DNA of 64,000 nt from Plicaturopsis crispa FD-325 SS-3. Its lineage: Eukaryota; Basidiomycota; Agaricomycetes; Amylocorticiales; Amylocorticiaceae. Below are positions 19,818 to 34,494 of this stretch, piece by piece (within the stretch, counting starts at the first letter, position 1; each line of letters begins with the position of its first letter). Made by a program: the position numbers and the translations under genes. The notes under the pieces are model-generated. The model did not search any database. It worked only from the letters and a program-made list of their open reading frames with translations, and was not told where the DNA came from. The stretch lies in assembly GCA_000827205.1 (NCBI GenBank), contig KN832568.1, positions 346,404-410,403 of the forward strand. Direction: 5' to 3'.

Positions 19818-21225
19818 ATGCCAACAACGACGACAACGACGACAAAGACGGCGTCCTCGTCGTTTATTCCGTTAAAAGCGAGCTCGACGTCGTTGCCGGC
19901 GTCGAGCTCCTCATCGCCGACAACGACGACAACGCCTAAGCGCAGCTCGACGTCGGCGACACTCCGCTCGCTATACAATCGTGCTGCCCCAGCCTTCCTA
20001 CATCGCGACGTCGTGCTCACTTACTCTCTTTTAACCTCCGCGTTTGCCCTCTTGCCCCCGCCATCCGCGTACCCGTCCGAGCTCACGCTGCATCGTCGGA
20101 AATGGGACATTCTGCGCATAACGCTCGAGACCACCGTCTACGCAGGACCCGCTGAGCAGCGGCCAGATACTCTGCCTGCGCACCTGCGTGAGATCCTGGT
20201 ACAAACACCGCACGAGCTGATCACATCGATACATGCACGTTCATTGCTATTGTTTACTCCCGTCGGTCAACGGCCGTCTGCGGCGTATTTGCCGTCGCAA
20301 ATTCTGGTGACGCTCGTGTTGTCGGCGCTCAAACTCGACTGCGCAGACGTTGGACGGGAGGTGATAGAAGACTGGCTGGGGGCGCGCGGACAGGCGGATG
20401 ATGTCGAGAAGGACGAGGCAGAAGGGTACGAGAAGGTGCTCGAGGTGTACTGTTTGCATGTGCTCCCGCGGGTACAGGAGTGGGACTATGCGAAGGAGTT
20501 TCTTGAGTATGAGAGTGAGCTACCTCGCGGGAGACGAAGTGTGAGTATCAGTCTTGATCATTTGCTCCATGCGACTGACTATGACTCCTCAGCGCATGCG
20601 AGAATCGCTCGAGGCGCAGCATGCTCAATACCGTATCGCTCATTTGCCACCTCCGTCAGAGCAGTCCCCGTCACCTTCCCCGACATCCTCGTCGGTACCC
20701 TCCCGCTCGACCTCTCCCGCATCTACCTCTATCTCGTCTTCCTCCCTCTCTACCACCTCTACCCACACGGCCGTCCCGCATGCTGCGCGTACTCCTCGGC
20801 CGCTCCAGCCCTCCGAATCCACGGCGTCACTAGTCTCCCAGCGTACCGCTCGACCGTCGCCACCCTCCTCATCCCACACGCCGCACCCAGCTTCCACCGC
20901 CCTCTTGCGCTCTCTCGCCCCACGCCCGGCCCCCGCGCCCTCCGTGCCCTCCACGTTCACGCTCATCCGCGCTAGCTTCGCGCCGTACCTCACGTCCTCG
21001 CGGATAAGCACATTTTTCGTTCTCTTCTTCGTCTTGCCTATGCTCTCGCTGCTGTTCCGCGTGCGCCGGCGGCGGGTCGCTGCGAACGTGGGGGCGGCGG
21101 ACGTTGCACGGAGGCGTCTGATGCAAAACGGCGGAGCTGGTGTGGGGGTCTTGGGGACGCTTTGGAGGGAGTTCTCGAGGGCCCTGATAGATACTATCCG
21201 GATGGGCGGGAGTGGACTTGTTTGA
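19818..21225 (+). CDS. hypothetical tail-anchored protein (possible Pex26/Pex15-like)
   Basis: Two exons, 19818-20540 and 20593-21225, giving 451 residues. The N-terminus is a Thr/Ser-rich tract (MPTTTTTTTKTASSS). An alpha-helical region of about 180 residues follows (RDVVLTYSLLTSAFALLPPPSAYPSELTLHRRKWDILRITLE...), which looks like a helical-repeat domain. A long Ser/Pro/Thr linker leads to a single hydrophobic segment near residues 377-396 (ISTFFVLFFVLPMLSLLF), followed at once by RVRRRR and a short tail. That layout is of a tail-anchored membrane protein, with the helical domain in the cytosol. Size and order resemble the peroxisomal receptors for Pex1/Pex6, but no diagnostic motif was identified, so this assignment is tentative. 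Confidence 0.72.
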
Positions 21226-21539
21226 ACTTTGAAGTACCAGTCACTAATCTTAGGTCGGATTTCTTGTACATGCTACAGTTGGTGTTTGACGCCTATACTT
21301 ATATTGTTTTTCTTTGCTCCACACACGCAAAAACCTAATGCACAGACCTGCTACAACATCCTTTGGACTTTTTTTCGGTCTAACTTGGTAGCGGACGCCA
21401 GACGCGCAACTTTGTACCAATGCGGACTAAGCGATCTCGAGGAAATCGAATGCCACGTGGTTTGATCTCCTGAAAATTATCTGCAAGCCATATTCCGCGC
21501 TCTGCAGCTGCACATTTTTGCTCGTCGTTCAATGCGACA
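21226..21539. other. intergenic
   Basis: About 310 bp between two same-strand genes; presumably the PWP1 promoter. No motif is recognised. Confidence 0.4.
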
Positions 21540-23560
21540 ATGAGCAACCTAATATCAAGTGTTTCTTGGTGCGTCGTATTCCCTTACCTACACTGCAAAT
21601 ATCTGACGCATTTTTCAGGGTAAAACGGGGTGTTACGGCCCAGCACCCGACAAAATATGTTCTAGATGACAAGGAACTCGAGCGCGTCAGTGCACTGGCG
21701 CACATAGAGCTCGAAGATGCGCGTATCGAGCTGGAGCGGGCGCATGAGGCCGCAAAATCTATGGGGCGTGGTGCAGAAGGAGACGAGGCAGACGACTCCG
21801 GCGACGGTGAGGACGGGGAGGAGGGCGATTGGGTCGAGTGCGTTTGCCTTTACGATGATCGGCGCTCTATTCTGACAACCTCTGTAGCGAAGACGACGAT
21901 GCCATGGACATGGATCAAGATCCCCCGGCCAAGGACGGTGCGGACGGCCTCGATCAGTACAATCTCGACGACTACGACGAAGAAGATGGCGCAGTAGACA
22001 TATGTACGTTTTTTTGCTCTCGTGCGTTTTAGATTTTTTGCTGAAAGTCTACAGCTGGAGGACCGTTTAGCAACATAAAGGGTCTCACATACTACCGAGA
22101 TAACGAAGAGGATCCATATATCACACTAAAAGACGTGAGTTCTGCCGTCTTGCCGCGTCCTTAGCCTGACGGTTGATACAGGAGGAGGAAGACGAAGAAC
22201 GCGAAGAGCTCGAAGTTCTGCCCACCGACAACCTCCTCGTCGTAGCAAAAACCGAAGACGAGATATCCCAGCTCGAGATATACGTCTACGACGACTCGCA
22301 AGAAAACTTATACGTCCATCACGACCTCATGCTGCCCAACTTCCCCCTCTGCCTCGAATGGCTAGACTTTCCCCCCGCCTCTACATCCACCTCCACCGCC
22401 CCCTCCCCACCAAAAGAATTCGGCAACTACATCGCAGTCGGCACGCTCGATCCCGAGATCGAGATATGGTCGCTCGACGTCGTCGAGGCGCTGTACCCCG
22501 ACACCGTCCTGGGCCGGCCGGACCAGACGGCCGCGCACGTCCCCGTGCCGGCGGGTACAGGCAAGAAGAAGCGCAAGAAGGCGAAGCACCGCGCGACGTC
22601 CGACGCGCACCACGTCGACGCCGTGCTCGCGCTCTCGTGGAATCGCACGCACCGCAATCTGCTCGCGAGCGCGAGCGCGGACCGCACGGTCAAGCTGTGG
22701 GACCTGAGCCGCGGCATGGGCGGCGAGGACGGCGCGGGGGCGTTGAGGAGCTTCGGCGATGTCCATAAGGACAAGGTGCAGGCTGTGCAGTGGAACCAGG
22801 CAGAACCGACCGTGCTCCTGACGGGGAGTTACGATCGGACGGTGCGGACGTTTGACTCCCGGGCACCGGGAGCAGGCGTCGGTGCCGTGGTCGGTGCAGA
22901 CGTGGAAGCGCTGCGGTGGGATCCATGGGAAAGCCACAGTTTCTACGTGGGTCACATATTTCCCATTTTCTTCAACGCGCACTGAACATCAGCGTGCATA
23001 TAGGTATCCCTCGAGAACGGTCTTGTGCTAAATTTCGACGCGCGGACGTTACCGTCAGATCTCTCCCTTGCGTCGCCCGCACGATTTACCTTATCCGCAC
23101 ACGATGGTGCCGTGTCTGCGCTCGACGTGAACCCACACATGCGCGGCTGCATTGCCACCGGTGGGACAGACAAAATCGTGAAAGTTTGGAACGTATTGGA
23201 GGAGGGCGAGGGCGAGGGCGGACGACGTGGTGTCAGCTTGGTGACCTCGAGAGATCTTGGAGTGGTATGCCCCTTCTCTCCACTTGCCCAATGTTTTTGA
23301 GACTTATATTCATTTTCTTCTAGGGCAAAGTGTTTTCGGCGGTTTTCTCGCCCGACGATCCCCTCACCCTTGCAGCAGCTGGCTCAAAAGCAAAAGTGCA
23401 AATATGGGACGTCGGTGCAAATCTTGGGGCGCGGAAGGCATTTGGCGCGAAGTTGGCGCAGGCCGGTCGAACTCTTAGGGAAAGAGAGAACGGTGGCGTC
23501 ATCGGCGTGGCTAGCGACGACGAGGACGGGAGCGAGGACGAGGGCGGAGGTGACGAGTAG
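21540..23560 (+). CDS. PWP1: periodic tryptophan protein 1, WD40 ribosome-biogenesis factor
   Basis: Multi-exon gene. Exon 1 is only 29 nt (21540-21568) and encodes MSNLISSVSW; after splicing at 21619 it continues VKRGVTAQHPTKYVLDD, the typical PWP1 opening. An acidic region (GEDGEEGDW, EDDDAMDMDQDPP, QYNLDDYDEED) precedes FSNIKGLTYYRDNEEDPYITLKD, then the propeller: YVHHDLMLPNFPLCLEWLDF, GNYIAVGTLDPEIEIWSLDVV, ALSWNRTHRNLLASASADRTVKLWD, VQWNQAEPTVLLTGSYDRTVRTFDSR, SALDVNPHMRGCIATGGTDKIVKVWNV, and AAGSKAKVQIWDV. The last segment is acidic again (DDEDGSEDEGGGDE). By family it is nucleolar and acts in 60S subunit assembly and rDNA-linked chromatin. Introns are 50-65 nt. Confidence 0.93.
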
Positions 23561-23651
23561 ATGCACTCATGTTGACTAGGAATGTAACTGTCATTTGTTC
23601 CACCATAATCTACTTGCCCCCATGACAGTGCTTTGCGAAATAATTTTACTA

Positions 23652-25232
<1,581 letters not shown>

Positions 25233-26389
25233 TGCCAATGCCAAGGAGTGCTGTCCCTGCTGCCTGGTAGGACGAACGTCGAGCTTTTATCTAGTCCCTT
25301 CAGGCCCAGGGGGGTACGTTGGAAGTACGGCCCAATGCACGAGCCGGATGTATGTCGCGAAAAAGCAAGAATACATCTGAGCCAGCCGGTGCTAGCGTCG
25401 GGGCAATGCATGGGCTTCCTCGTGTTCGTACATGTAATGTCTTGAATTGCTTCAGCGACGCCGCATATATTTTCCTGACCTTGTGACAGGACGCTTTGGA
25501 AAGAGACGTGTGAGAAGCACAACTTCAGCCGCGAAGTGTCGATACTACGCACCAAGCTGTATATATCGGATGATTGTCGGCACCGAGAGCCGACGGGCGT
25601 GCAATACAGTGATCAAAACCTGCGATAATGCCCTTAGTATATTTATGACTGCCAAGCGTTGTGGTATGGCACGCGGGGATGAAAGGCAACACAGCAGGAC
25701 AAGTGACTCGCAGGAGAGCCGACGATATTCCCGTGGAGGACTAGGCCAATGACCTGCTGCCTGGCGAATTTGACTAGAAACACGGTGCCAACTCAGATTG
25801 GTCGCCTAGGCGCCTAAAGCTGGCAGACACCCGTTCATGTGCTGGCGTATTTATTTCTAGAGAGGAAGTTTTGAGAAGACGGCGATTGACGTGCACATAC
25901 ACTGGGGATGCATATCGGTTTCCACAACGCCGTTCCAACGTATATTTGGCGCTCGGGTCATCTAAGTACCATCCATCGGCATCGTAAGGCGCGGAAAAAT
26001 GCAATCAGCTGGCAGGCAAACACGAAGGAATGGGTGATCCGTACGAACCTGGGCATCGGGGACATGGAGAACATTCGGCACTATGTAGGAAGCAAGGAAT
26101 TCAGTATCAAAAATGCAGAAAACACTAGAGGCTTATTTCTAGATCGGAGGCCACAAGAGCGTGGGTGAGGTCGATGGCGCCGTGCATAAATAGGCCGGCA
26201 GCGTGAATGCACGAACGTCCACACTTGGTTTACTCGCTGCCGCATGGCCCCGCTTGCCCAGGCGCTCAGGGTATCCGTCGATACTCATACGATAAGTAGT
26301 CGATCCCGAATGCTCGATTTTGGTCAAAGAGATCCACACCGGATCCAGAATTTGTATTTTCGAGAACAGTTACAATTGGCGTTAGAACT
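25233..26389. other. intergenic between the two xylanase genes
   Basis: 1157 bp holding the promoter of the CBM1 xylanase and the 3' flank of its neighbour. No further gene or duplicated gene fragment is recognised. Confidence 0.45.
25284..25291 (-). promoter_or_regulatory. TATA-like box of the CBM1 xylanase
   Basis: GATAAAAG on the minus strand, 52 nt or more upstream of the start codon. Position and sequence suit a core promoter element. Confidence 0.5.
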
Positions 26390-27724
<1,335 letters not shown>

Positions 27725-27777
27725 ACCGGTGTCGAGGCGTAGTGTCCTTGCAGTAGCACCGCTGTGTGGATGGCTCT

Positions 27778-27784
27778 CTTATAT
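27778..27784 (-). promoter_or_regulatory. TATA-like box of the CBM-less xylanase
   Basis: ATATAAG on the minus strand, about 55 bp upstream of the start codon, a spacing like that of the neighbouring xylanase. Confidence 0.5.
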
Positions 27785-28064
27785 GCATCCGTCTCGTCGG
27801 ATAAAGATCGCGAAAAGTGGGGAAACAACTGCATCCACGGGTGATGTTTTCGGCACAAGTCGTTTGCTACCTCCTGCTTGTGTGCATAACGTCTCGCGGG
27901 AAGGCCGTTGATTGATCTTGTGACAGGACATGAAGACAGCTGGGGGCCGCCCGGCGAATATTTCGGGAGCACGTCTGTGAGAGAACCATGACAACACCTC
28001 ATACATAGTGCCCTTCAAATTAAGTCGACGGATGAGCGGGTACGTTGCGTTTCGCGTTCAACGG

Positions 28065-28103
28065 GAGCCAATCACTCTATTGCTGGATAAAGATGATTGG
28101 CTC
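28065..28103. promoter_or_regulatory. inverted repeat carrying two facing CCAAT boxes
   Basis: GAGCCAATCA at 28065-28074 and its exact reverse complement TGATTGGCTC at 28094-28103, separated by 19 nt. Each arm contains CCAAT, the site of the fungal HAP/NF-Y complex. It lies between divergent genes. Confidence 0.6.
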
Positions 28104-28833
28104 TCCCCCGAGACCAACAGTTTTTCTGTAGCTCACCGCATGGCAGTAGTGGAGGTGACAGGAAGAAATAGCTCTACTCACCGTCAGCTGCAGAGACGAC
28201 GGCCCCACTGGAGAACATTTAGCCTCGTTCAGAACGTTCTCAGGAAAAATTTACCACCCAGTATTTTTGTCGGTAGGTCATTGGTGGGGTCATGAGATGA
28301 AGATCGATTGCAACTGTCGAGCTCAGCGCTCAAATTACTGTGGTCATGAGCACAAGCATGGTATATTCAGAAATACAGGACATAGCATAAGTGTAGGGCT
28401 TCCCACGAAGCAAAGACCACCCCTTCCAATCTCCTCTGTCTGATCATGAGCACCAGCCGAAGCGACGCCTCCAGGACAGAAAAAGACCAGTCAAAACGAG
28501 GAAACCTCCACCAGCAGAAAAACCTAACGCGTTTTCGCGCTCGGGTTTACTCTTGAGAACGGGAACGCGGACAAGGAGGCGGAAGAGCTGAAGCCAAGCC
28601 CGAACTTTTATGTTCTCGAATTTTTGTTCGAAGGAAAAAAGAAAGACAGGCGAAAGACTTTTATACCCTGCTAGAGCTGCTTTCCCACGCCACCACCGGC
28701 TGCTAACGCGCTCACGCCCGACAACCTGAGGGCAAGATCCTGGGGCAATCACACGCATGATGTCCTCAGACTTCAATAAATTCTTGTTTTCTCCCCCAAA
28801 CTGTCTACAGAACTGGCACCATAGCACCGTACA

Positions 28834-30059
28834 ATGTCGCGTCTATCTAAACCGTTGAACTTGGCCCGGTTGAATGACCTGACGCTGGGTTCTTTCGCGT
28901 TCGTGAACTCTTCGGAGTCCCTGGAACACCTGCTGCGGTACTTGGGGACATGGAGTGGTAGCGAGTGAGTGATACATCGTGCTGGAATTTGCATCCTTGT
29001 ACTCAATGGATCGTGATATCTAGCAAGTTCTTCATGGTGAGCGTGCTTGACCCTCAACACAAATAGCTGACCCAATGCCATGCACGATAAGATCATACAA
29101 TATGCTGTCAAGCTCATCGTACCTTTACTGGAACTGCGTGCTCGTGTACAACACCGTGCAGGCTTCAGGAAGGATGCCACCAGCAGAGCTGCAGAAGGGT
29201 GGTCTAAACTTGGCGGCGTTATAGGAGACTCACGAGTGCTCTGGAGAATATGGGGTAAGCGCTCTCGTTTGATATTCTCGAAATTCGCCAACATCATTTC
29301 GTGCATAGGACTCCTGCCCATATTCCAGTGGCTTATCTCTCTTGAGCGAAATCCGCCTCCGACCCGCAAGCTCCTCACAATCGAGCGCTTGCAAGGCTGG
29401 TCCATGCTCGCTTACTACCCGCTCGAGCACATATACTATCTCTGCTCGCACGAGATCATCCCGAAATCCGTCCCTTCCCTGTCCCAGTTATTCTCGTCGA
29501 CAGCGAAGCCACACGTCCTGAACACGGACAAGATCGGGATATGGTCGTGTCGATTCTGGGCGCTGTATGTCGTCCTCCAGTTTGCGCACCTCAGAGAAGA
29601 CCGGAAGCTGCTGCAAATACGGGAGCGGACGCTACGCAAAGCGAAGGGTACTGGGGCCGTCGTTGCTGGCGAGAAGGAGGAAATCCAAAAGAGATGGGAC
29701 GCATACTGGAATGAGGTCGTTGTAAATTTGGGTTATCTGCCATTAACGATCCACTGGTGAGCACCAAGTCAATCGCGATGAATTTTGTCTCCGGGATCTG
29801 ACGTTCCTGTGATTAGGTCTCTGCACACTGGACTCTTCAAGAATGAGGTAAATTGTCCGCTGCTTAGTACGCTATGCTCGCTCACCCCATTTGTTTGCAG
29901 GTGTGGGTTGGCGTCTTTGGTCTCGTTGCTGCCGTAGCATCGTTCCGCAGTGGCTGGAAAGCTACGGCTCTCCCTTCTATACCATCGGCGCCCGATGTTC
30001 CCGTGCAGCCCTCCTCGGACTCAACTGCCGGTGGCGTTCCCGAGGGATACGACTTCTAG
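28834..30059 (+). CDS. PEX11: peroxisomal membrane protein, PEX11 family
   Basis: Multi-exon gene. It starts MSRLSKPLNLARLNDL. Short exons join to LRYLGTWSGSDKFFMIIQYAVKLIVPLLELRAR, a PEX11 N-terminal pattern. Then come SKLGGVIGDSRVLWRIWGLLPIFQWL, LERNPPPTRKLLTIERLQGWSMLAYYPLEHIYYL, a central domain (IWSCRFWALYVVLQF), a charged Lys/Glu/Arg stretch, YWNEVVVNLGYLPLTIHWSL and a final hydrophobic segment VWVGVFGLVAAVASFRSGW with a Pro/Ser tail ending GYDF. By family PEX11 proteins sit in the peroxisomal membrane and drive elongation and division of peroxisomes. Introns break the early part at DGS/D, FFM/I and near the end at HW/SL and NE/V. Confidence 0.88.
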
Positions 30060-30849
30060 GAACACGGGATGCCATTGTGACTCTGCAAACTGTCATCTTG
30101 CCTGTTACTTATATTATGTGAGTGTACAATCGATCCGTTTCAGCATCCCCTATCTGCGAGTCGTCCTTTGTGCCAATCTTATATGCAGGTCAGTCTGAGC
30201 CTCTGAGTTATCTGAGGTAGCTTCCTTGCTCATGAAAGTGACATGTTTTACCGGGCCCTCGACTCTTGTGAGTTGCCGATATTCAATTTCGGGATCAGAC
30301 CCGGAAACGTGCATTGAATTTGAATGCTGGACGACCAACGCGCACCTGCAAAAAACCATCGCTTTCCTAGTCTCGACCATCCAGCCCGAGACCTTATGTG
30401 ACCTCTAATTCCCTCGAATATCAACAGCCTTATCAGCTTATATCAATATGACAATATCGTTGTCAACTATACATTTCGGCTAGCGACCTAGGACCACCGG
30501 GCCATTATCCATGCAGAAGCGGAACTTGGCTAGCGTAACATGCATGTGAGTGTGCCTCACACGAATGGATATAGTGCTTATTCTGTGAGCGCTCATCCTG
30601 AGCCGGATCGTTTCAGAAGCTTCCTTACTGTATGTAGCATGCTTGTATAGGCAAAAGTGTGTACGTGTGCTGACTTCGTTTTCTAGGGCTTTCTAATGTA
30701 CCCACCCCATGACACAATCCCGTTTACTGTGAACTCTTGGACTGGTATATAGAGGTGCTCATCGATGTGCTACCTACTCGTCGACATACTCCTCCCTGGA
30801 CATATTCCTACTTGACTCGCATTTTTCCCAAGCAATCGTGGTTAAGACA
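30060..30849. other. intergenic
   Basis: 790 bp holding the PEX11 3' flank and GST promoter. No gene is supported. Confidence 0.45.
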
Positions 30850-31786
30850 ATGGTCCTCAAACTGCACGGCGTTTCTGCCTCGATCTGCACTCGACGTGCA
30901 GCGATCGCTTTCAAGGAGAAGAACGTTCCCTACGAGCTCATCCCCGTTAACATGGCCAAAGGTGCACACATCCAAACTTCTTACAGCTGATATCTCATTC
31001 TCGTGCTGACGATGCCATTTAGGCGAGCATAAGTCTCCAGAGCACCTTGCCTATCAGCCCTTTGGCCAGATACCGTACCTGGTAGGTAAACCGTCAGCTC
31101 GTACATGAACGACGTGACCGATGCTGTTCCCTCTAGGACGATGATGGCTTCATCCTGTACGAGAGTCGTGCCATCACACGGTACATCGCGGAAAAATATG
31201 CCTCCCAGGGCACACAGGGCCTGATCCCCACCGATCTCAAGGCGAAAGCCTTATTCGAGCAAGCTGTGTCTACCGAGCTGTGCGACTTCAACCCGCCAAC
31301 CGAAGGAATTTTCTACGAAACTGTCGTCAAGCCGTAAGCCTTACTCGGGACTAACGCGCATAGCTCGTCTTTCGCTGACACCGCTTCCATAGGATATATG
31401 GCTTGACGAAAGACGATGGACGTGTGGCGGAATACACGAAATCGTTGCTCGGCAAGTTAGACGGGTACGAGCGAGTCCTCAGCAAGCAGAAATACCTCGC
31501 GGGCAATGTAAATAGTCCTCGATTCTCCTTATGTCTTCTTGTGTCTGACGCCTGGCATTGGCAGGAAATCACCCTCGCTGACTTGTGGCACCTTCCGTAC
31601 GGTGCGGCGCTGAAGAAATCCGGCATTGATGTGTTGGAGGACACGTCCAGGCCCAATGTCGCGAGGTGGATTCTGTGCGAGTATTCTCTGCCAGTGACAA
31701 TTGCTAACTTTTCCCGTTCAATCTTTAGATGGTGGAAGGAGCTCATAGAGAGGCCATCCTGGAAGGCTGTTGAAAATGGCGCCTAG
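30850..31786 (+). CDS. glutathione S-transferase, phi-class-like
   Basis: Multi-exon gene, about 215 residues. It starts MVLKLHGVSASICTRRAAIAFKEKNVPYELIPVNMAKGEHK, a thioredoxin-like GST N-terminal domain. The glutathione-binding elements NPFGQIPYL-like (QPFGQIPYLDDDG) and ESRAITRYIAEKYA are present. The alpha-helical C-terminal domain includes LFEQAVSTELCDFNPP, YEKVLSKQKYLAG-like sequence and the N-capping region EITLADLWHLPYG, ending RPNVARWWKELIERPSWKAVENGA. The Ser in the SASICTRR loop is where phi-class enzymes have the catalytic Ser. By family it conjugates glutathione to electrophiles or reduces peroxides in the cytosol. Four or more introns of about 55 nt interrupt it. Confidence 0.92.
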
Positions 31787-32198
31787 GTGGACAAAAACGT
31801 ATTCTAATACGACAGCGCAGTCCAATTTCAAAAGACAGATTACATCTAGTCATACAAAGCAGCGCGAATTATACAGGAAATGAGATATGTACTAAGTAGA
31901 TAACCGGCAGAAATACAACAAAGCATACGTCTATGACTACTGCGAACGGGCGAAGACATGCCCATTGGGCACCTACAAGAACTGAACACCCATCTCGATC
32001 GCGACGTCCTGGAACCCTGAATGGGGCAAGTGGTTATCGACGCGGTTCCAGATCTTGGGCCAAAAAGTCAGTGGAACATTACCCGTCGTGGGACAGCAGA
32101 GACATACCGTCTGAAGGACACCGCGAGCGGCGTTACAGCTATCGTACCAAGGACCTAGCCGTGTGCTTCCCGATCTTGTACTGGGGAAAAGGAGGGTG
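31787..32198. other. intergenic between convergent genes
   Basis: 3' flanks of the GST gene and the Zn2Cys6 gene. Nothing further is recognised. Confidence 0.4.
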
Positions 32199-34208
32199 TT
32201 AGCGTTTCAAAAATATGGACTTGCTTGCTTTGATCACGTACGAAAAGACTTCCAAAACAGACAGGGCGAGCCACCGCTGGTCACCGTCAACTTGGGCACC
32301 CGCCACGAGAAGCGGCCTGTTCAAACGGTTAATAGGGAAGATACCCCCACGAGTGCAGGTGAGCATACCACATAAGACTGTGAGAGCCATCAATGAATTT
32401 GCATTAAGACAAGATCGAATCGTGCTTACTATAGAACGAGACCTAAATGGGTGTTACACTCCTTGGAAAGCTCGAGGATTAATGTCGCGGAAGCTTGCAC
32501 TCGCGGGTCCTCACGGGGAAGCCCACATACGTTGCAAGCCAGCAGGATTTTTGCGGTTTCGATGTAGATCCTGACCCGTCCACGTCAGTGATCCAAACCC
32601 TAAGAGCACTCCGTATGAGGGCTGCGACGTACAAATTTCCAGATCGTTTGCGCTTATGGCCGCCCTCTGCTGCAGCGGTCGTGGTCCAAAACTGCAGTTC
32701 CTCCTCAAGCTGGGATGCGGCCTCGAAGAGTTCCAGTTCGTTGATCAGCTCCTCATTGTCAGATAGGGGGGAGTAACCAAATAACGCGGCTCTGCGTGCA
32801 AGGGACACTAGGCGGACCGTCCTTGCGAGCATCTCGAGTACGCCGCGTGAAACGCCAAAAGCACACTCGACGCTATCGACCTGCTCGCTGTTTTCAACAC
32901 AGTCGTACCTGGATGTGAATCCGGGGCTCAGTTTATGCATACTATAACTCGTTATGCGACATACCACCAGGGATCCATTTCGCCGTCACTTGCAAGCAGT
33001 GCGGGTTCCTTCCCAGAACCAAGCGCGTCTGTGGACATGACAAGTAAGCTTCTATACCAGTTTCTGCATATATTGAATCGTACCAAACATATCAAACACG
33101 GCTAGACATTCCAGAAGCTTGCGTACGGATGTGTACGAAGAGGCTCCCATGGCTGACTCGAGTATCTGTGCAGGACCACCTCTGCGTTGCACCAAGTTCC
33201 GCGCGGTCTCCATGTGCTCTCGCTTTCGTTGGGATGCCGAAAGTACCTGGAAAAGGTAGAGCATAGTCGTGGCCATGAGGAGAGTATCATCCGACTCCGA
33301 GGTCGACGTTAATGATAGCAACACAGCGGCTTTGAGGCAGGAGTCCGCCGCAAGTTGTAGATGATTCGCGACAGACCTGGAAGTAAGGCAAAGGTCCGTG
33401 CTGGCTTCATCGTTCGAGTTTTCGAGCCAGGCCTGATGCAGAGCTCCAATTGAAAGAAGCGACAAGCGCAAGGCATCAGCAGAGAGCCCGAAGCCTCTGT
33501 CCGACATGACGCGCGAGAGGTCCAGGAAAAGGACGTTCTGTGGGTGTATGGGGATACCGGTGAGAATGCTAGGAGCCTCCCGGACAAAGTGCACAATCTA
33601 AAAGGTGAAATGGCAGTTAGTAAGTGTTGATGTGCAGAGAACGAGATATTACGAACCAGACGTCGTTCCTGGGGATCTGGGTAGGCCATAGCTATCGGAT
33701 CCGTAGGTTGACAGTATGTTGACGTCCAAGGTGCTGTAAACGACCGAGCACCCTCCATCCGCGTACCCGCAAGCAGAGGGGAGGCTGCCACTGCTGTGGA
33801 CATTACTGTGCTGGTAGTGGGATCTACAGACGGCAGTCCTTCCGCACTCGCCGCCAATTTTGCGCGGACGTGCTCGGGCCATTCGCACTGCACAGCATCA
33901 AGTTTTTGGCTACTTGGCATGGAACGGGAGTCAACGTACCTTCCGTTTGCTCTGTCTGCATCTCAGGCACTCTGGAAGACCCTCATCACACTACGCATAG
34001 AGTTAGTTACATTGCGACGACACAGAATGTCCACTAGTGAATTTGTGCGCACCTTGGAATGAAATCGTTTGCAGTTTAGACACCCGTCTTTCGAGCGCCG
34101 AAACCCCTGTCGTACTGCTCGCCGTGCGCCAGACGTCGACCTCGCTTTTGTCGTGTCGTGAGTTTGAGCGCTCATCTGGGGACCTTGGACTAGGGATTTT
34201 GTTGACAT
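32199..34208 (-). CDS. Zn2Cys6 fungal transcription factor
   Basis: Minus-strand multi-exon gene. The start chosen is the ATG of MSTKSLVQGPQMS; an in-frame ATG at 34367 is possible. After two introns the binuclear zinc cluster reads GCLNCKRFHSKCDEGLPE continued by CLRCRQSKRKCEWPEH, with all six cysteines. Next come a Ser/Thr/Pro linker and a helical middle homology region: VHFVREAPSILTGIPIHPQN, LRLSLLSIGALHQAWLENS, AADSCLKAAVLLSL, LLMATTMLYLFQVL, RNLVQRRGGPAQILE and LLECLAVFDMFG. The C-terminal part (LINELELFEAASQLEEELQFW, NRPLLVAGAQVDGDQRWLALSVLEVF) fits this class, but its last introns are not resolved. By family it is a nuclear pathway-specific regulator. It sits next to an MFS transporter, an amidase and an alcohol oxidase. 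Confidence 0.82.
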
Positions 34209-34494
34209 TCTAACATAAATTAGCGATAGAGGAGGTGAAGACAAGACGGCAGGCACTGCTTTATCAAAATGCCATAAAACTGGCATGACTTCAAAATTGA
34301 CCTCCGCGGCGTTATCTATACCCCTTGAGTATCTACTTAGCGCAGATTCGCAGAGATTCGCCCACATCCTTCAGACACGGGACAGGACTTAGAAAACTGT
34401 ATTTGCTTGATACACTACGGTGCTGGAGGGTATTATGGAACCATGATATTGAAGGGACAAAAAGGATGGAAAAACGACGACACCCCTATCAAGC

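Larger units (their letters stand above)
27725..28833. other. divergent promoter region xylanase / PEX11
   Basis: 1.1 kb without a supported gene. It includes the inverted CCAAT-box pair at 28065-28103. Confidence 0.5.

Noticed and set aside
28444-28827. 127-codon minus-strand frame between xylanase and PEX11
   Set aside because: Lys/Arg/Phe-rich without any family pattern. Judged non-coding.
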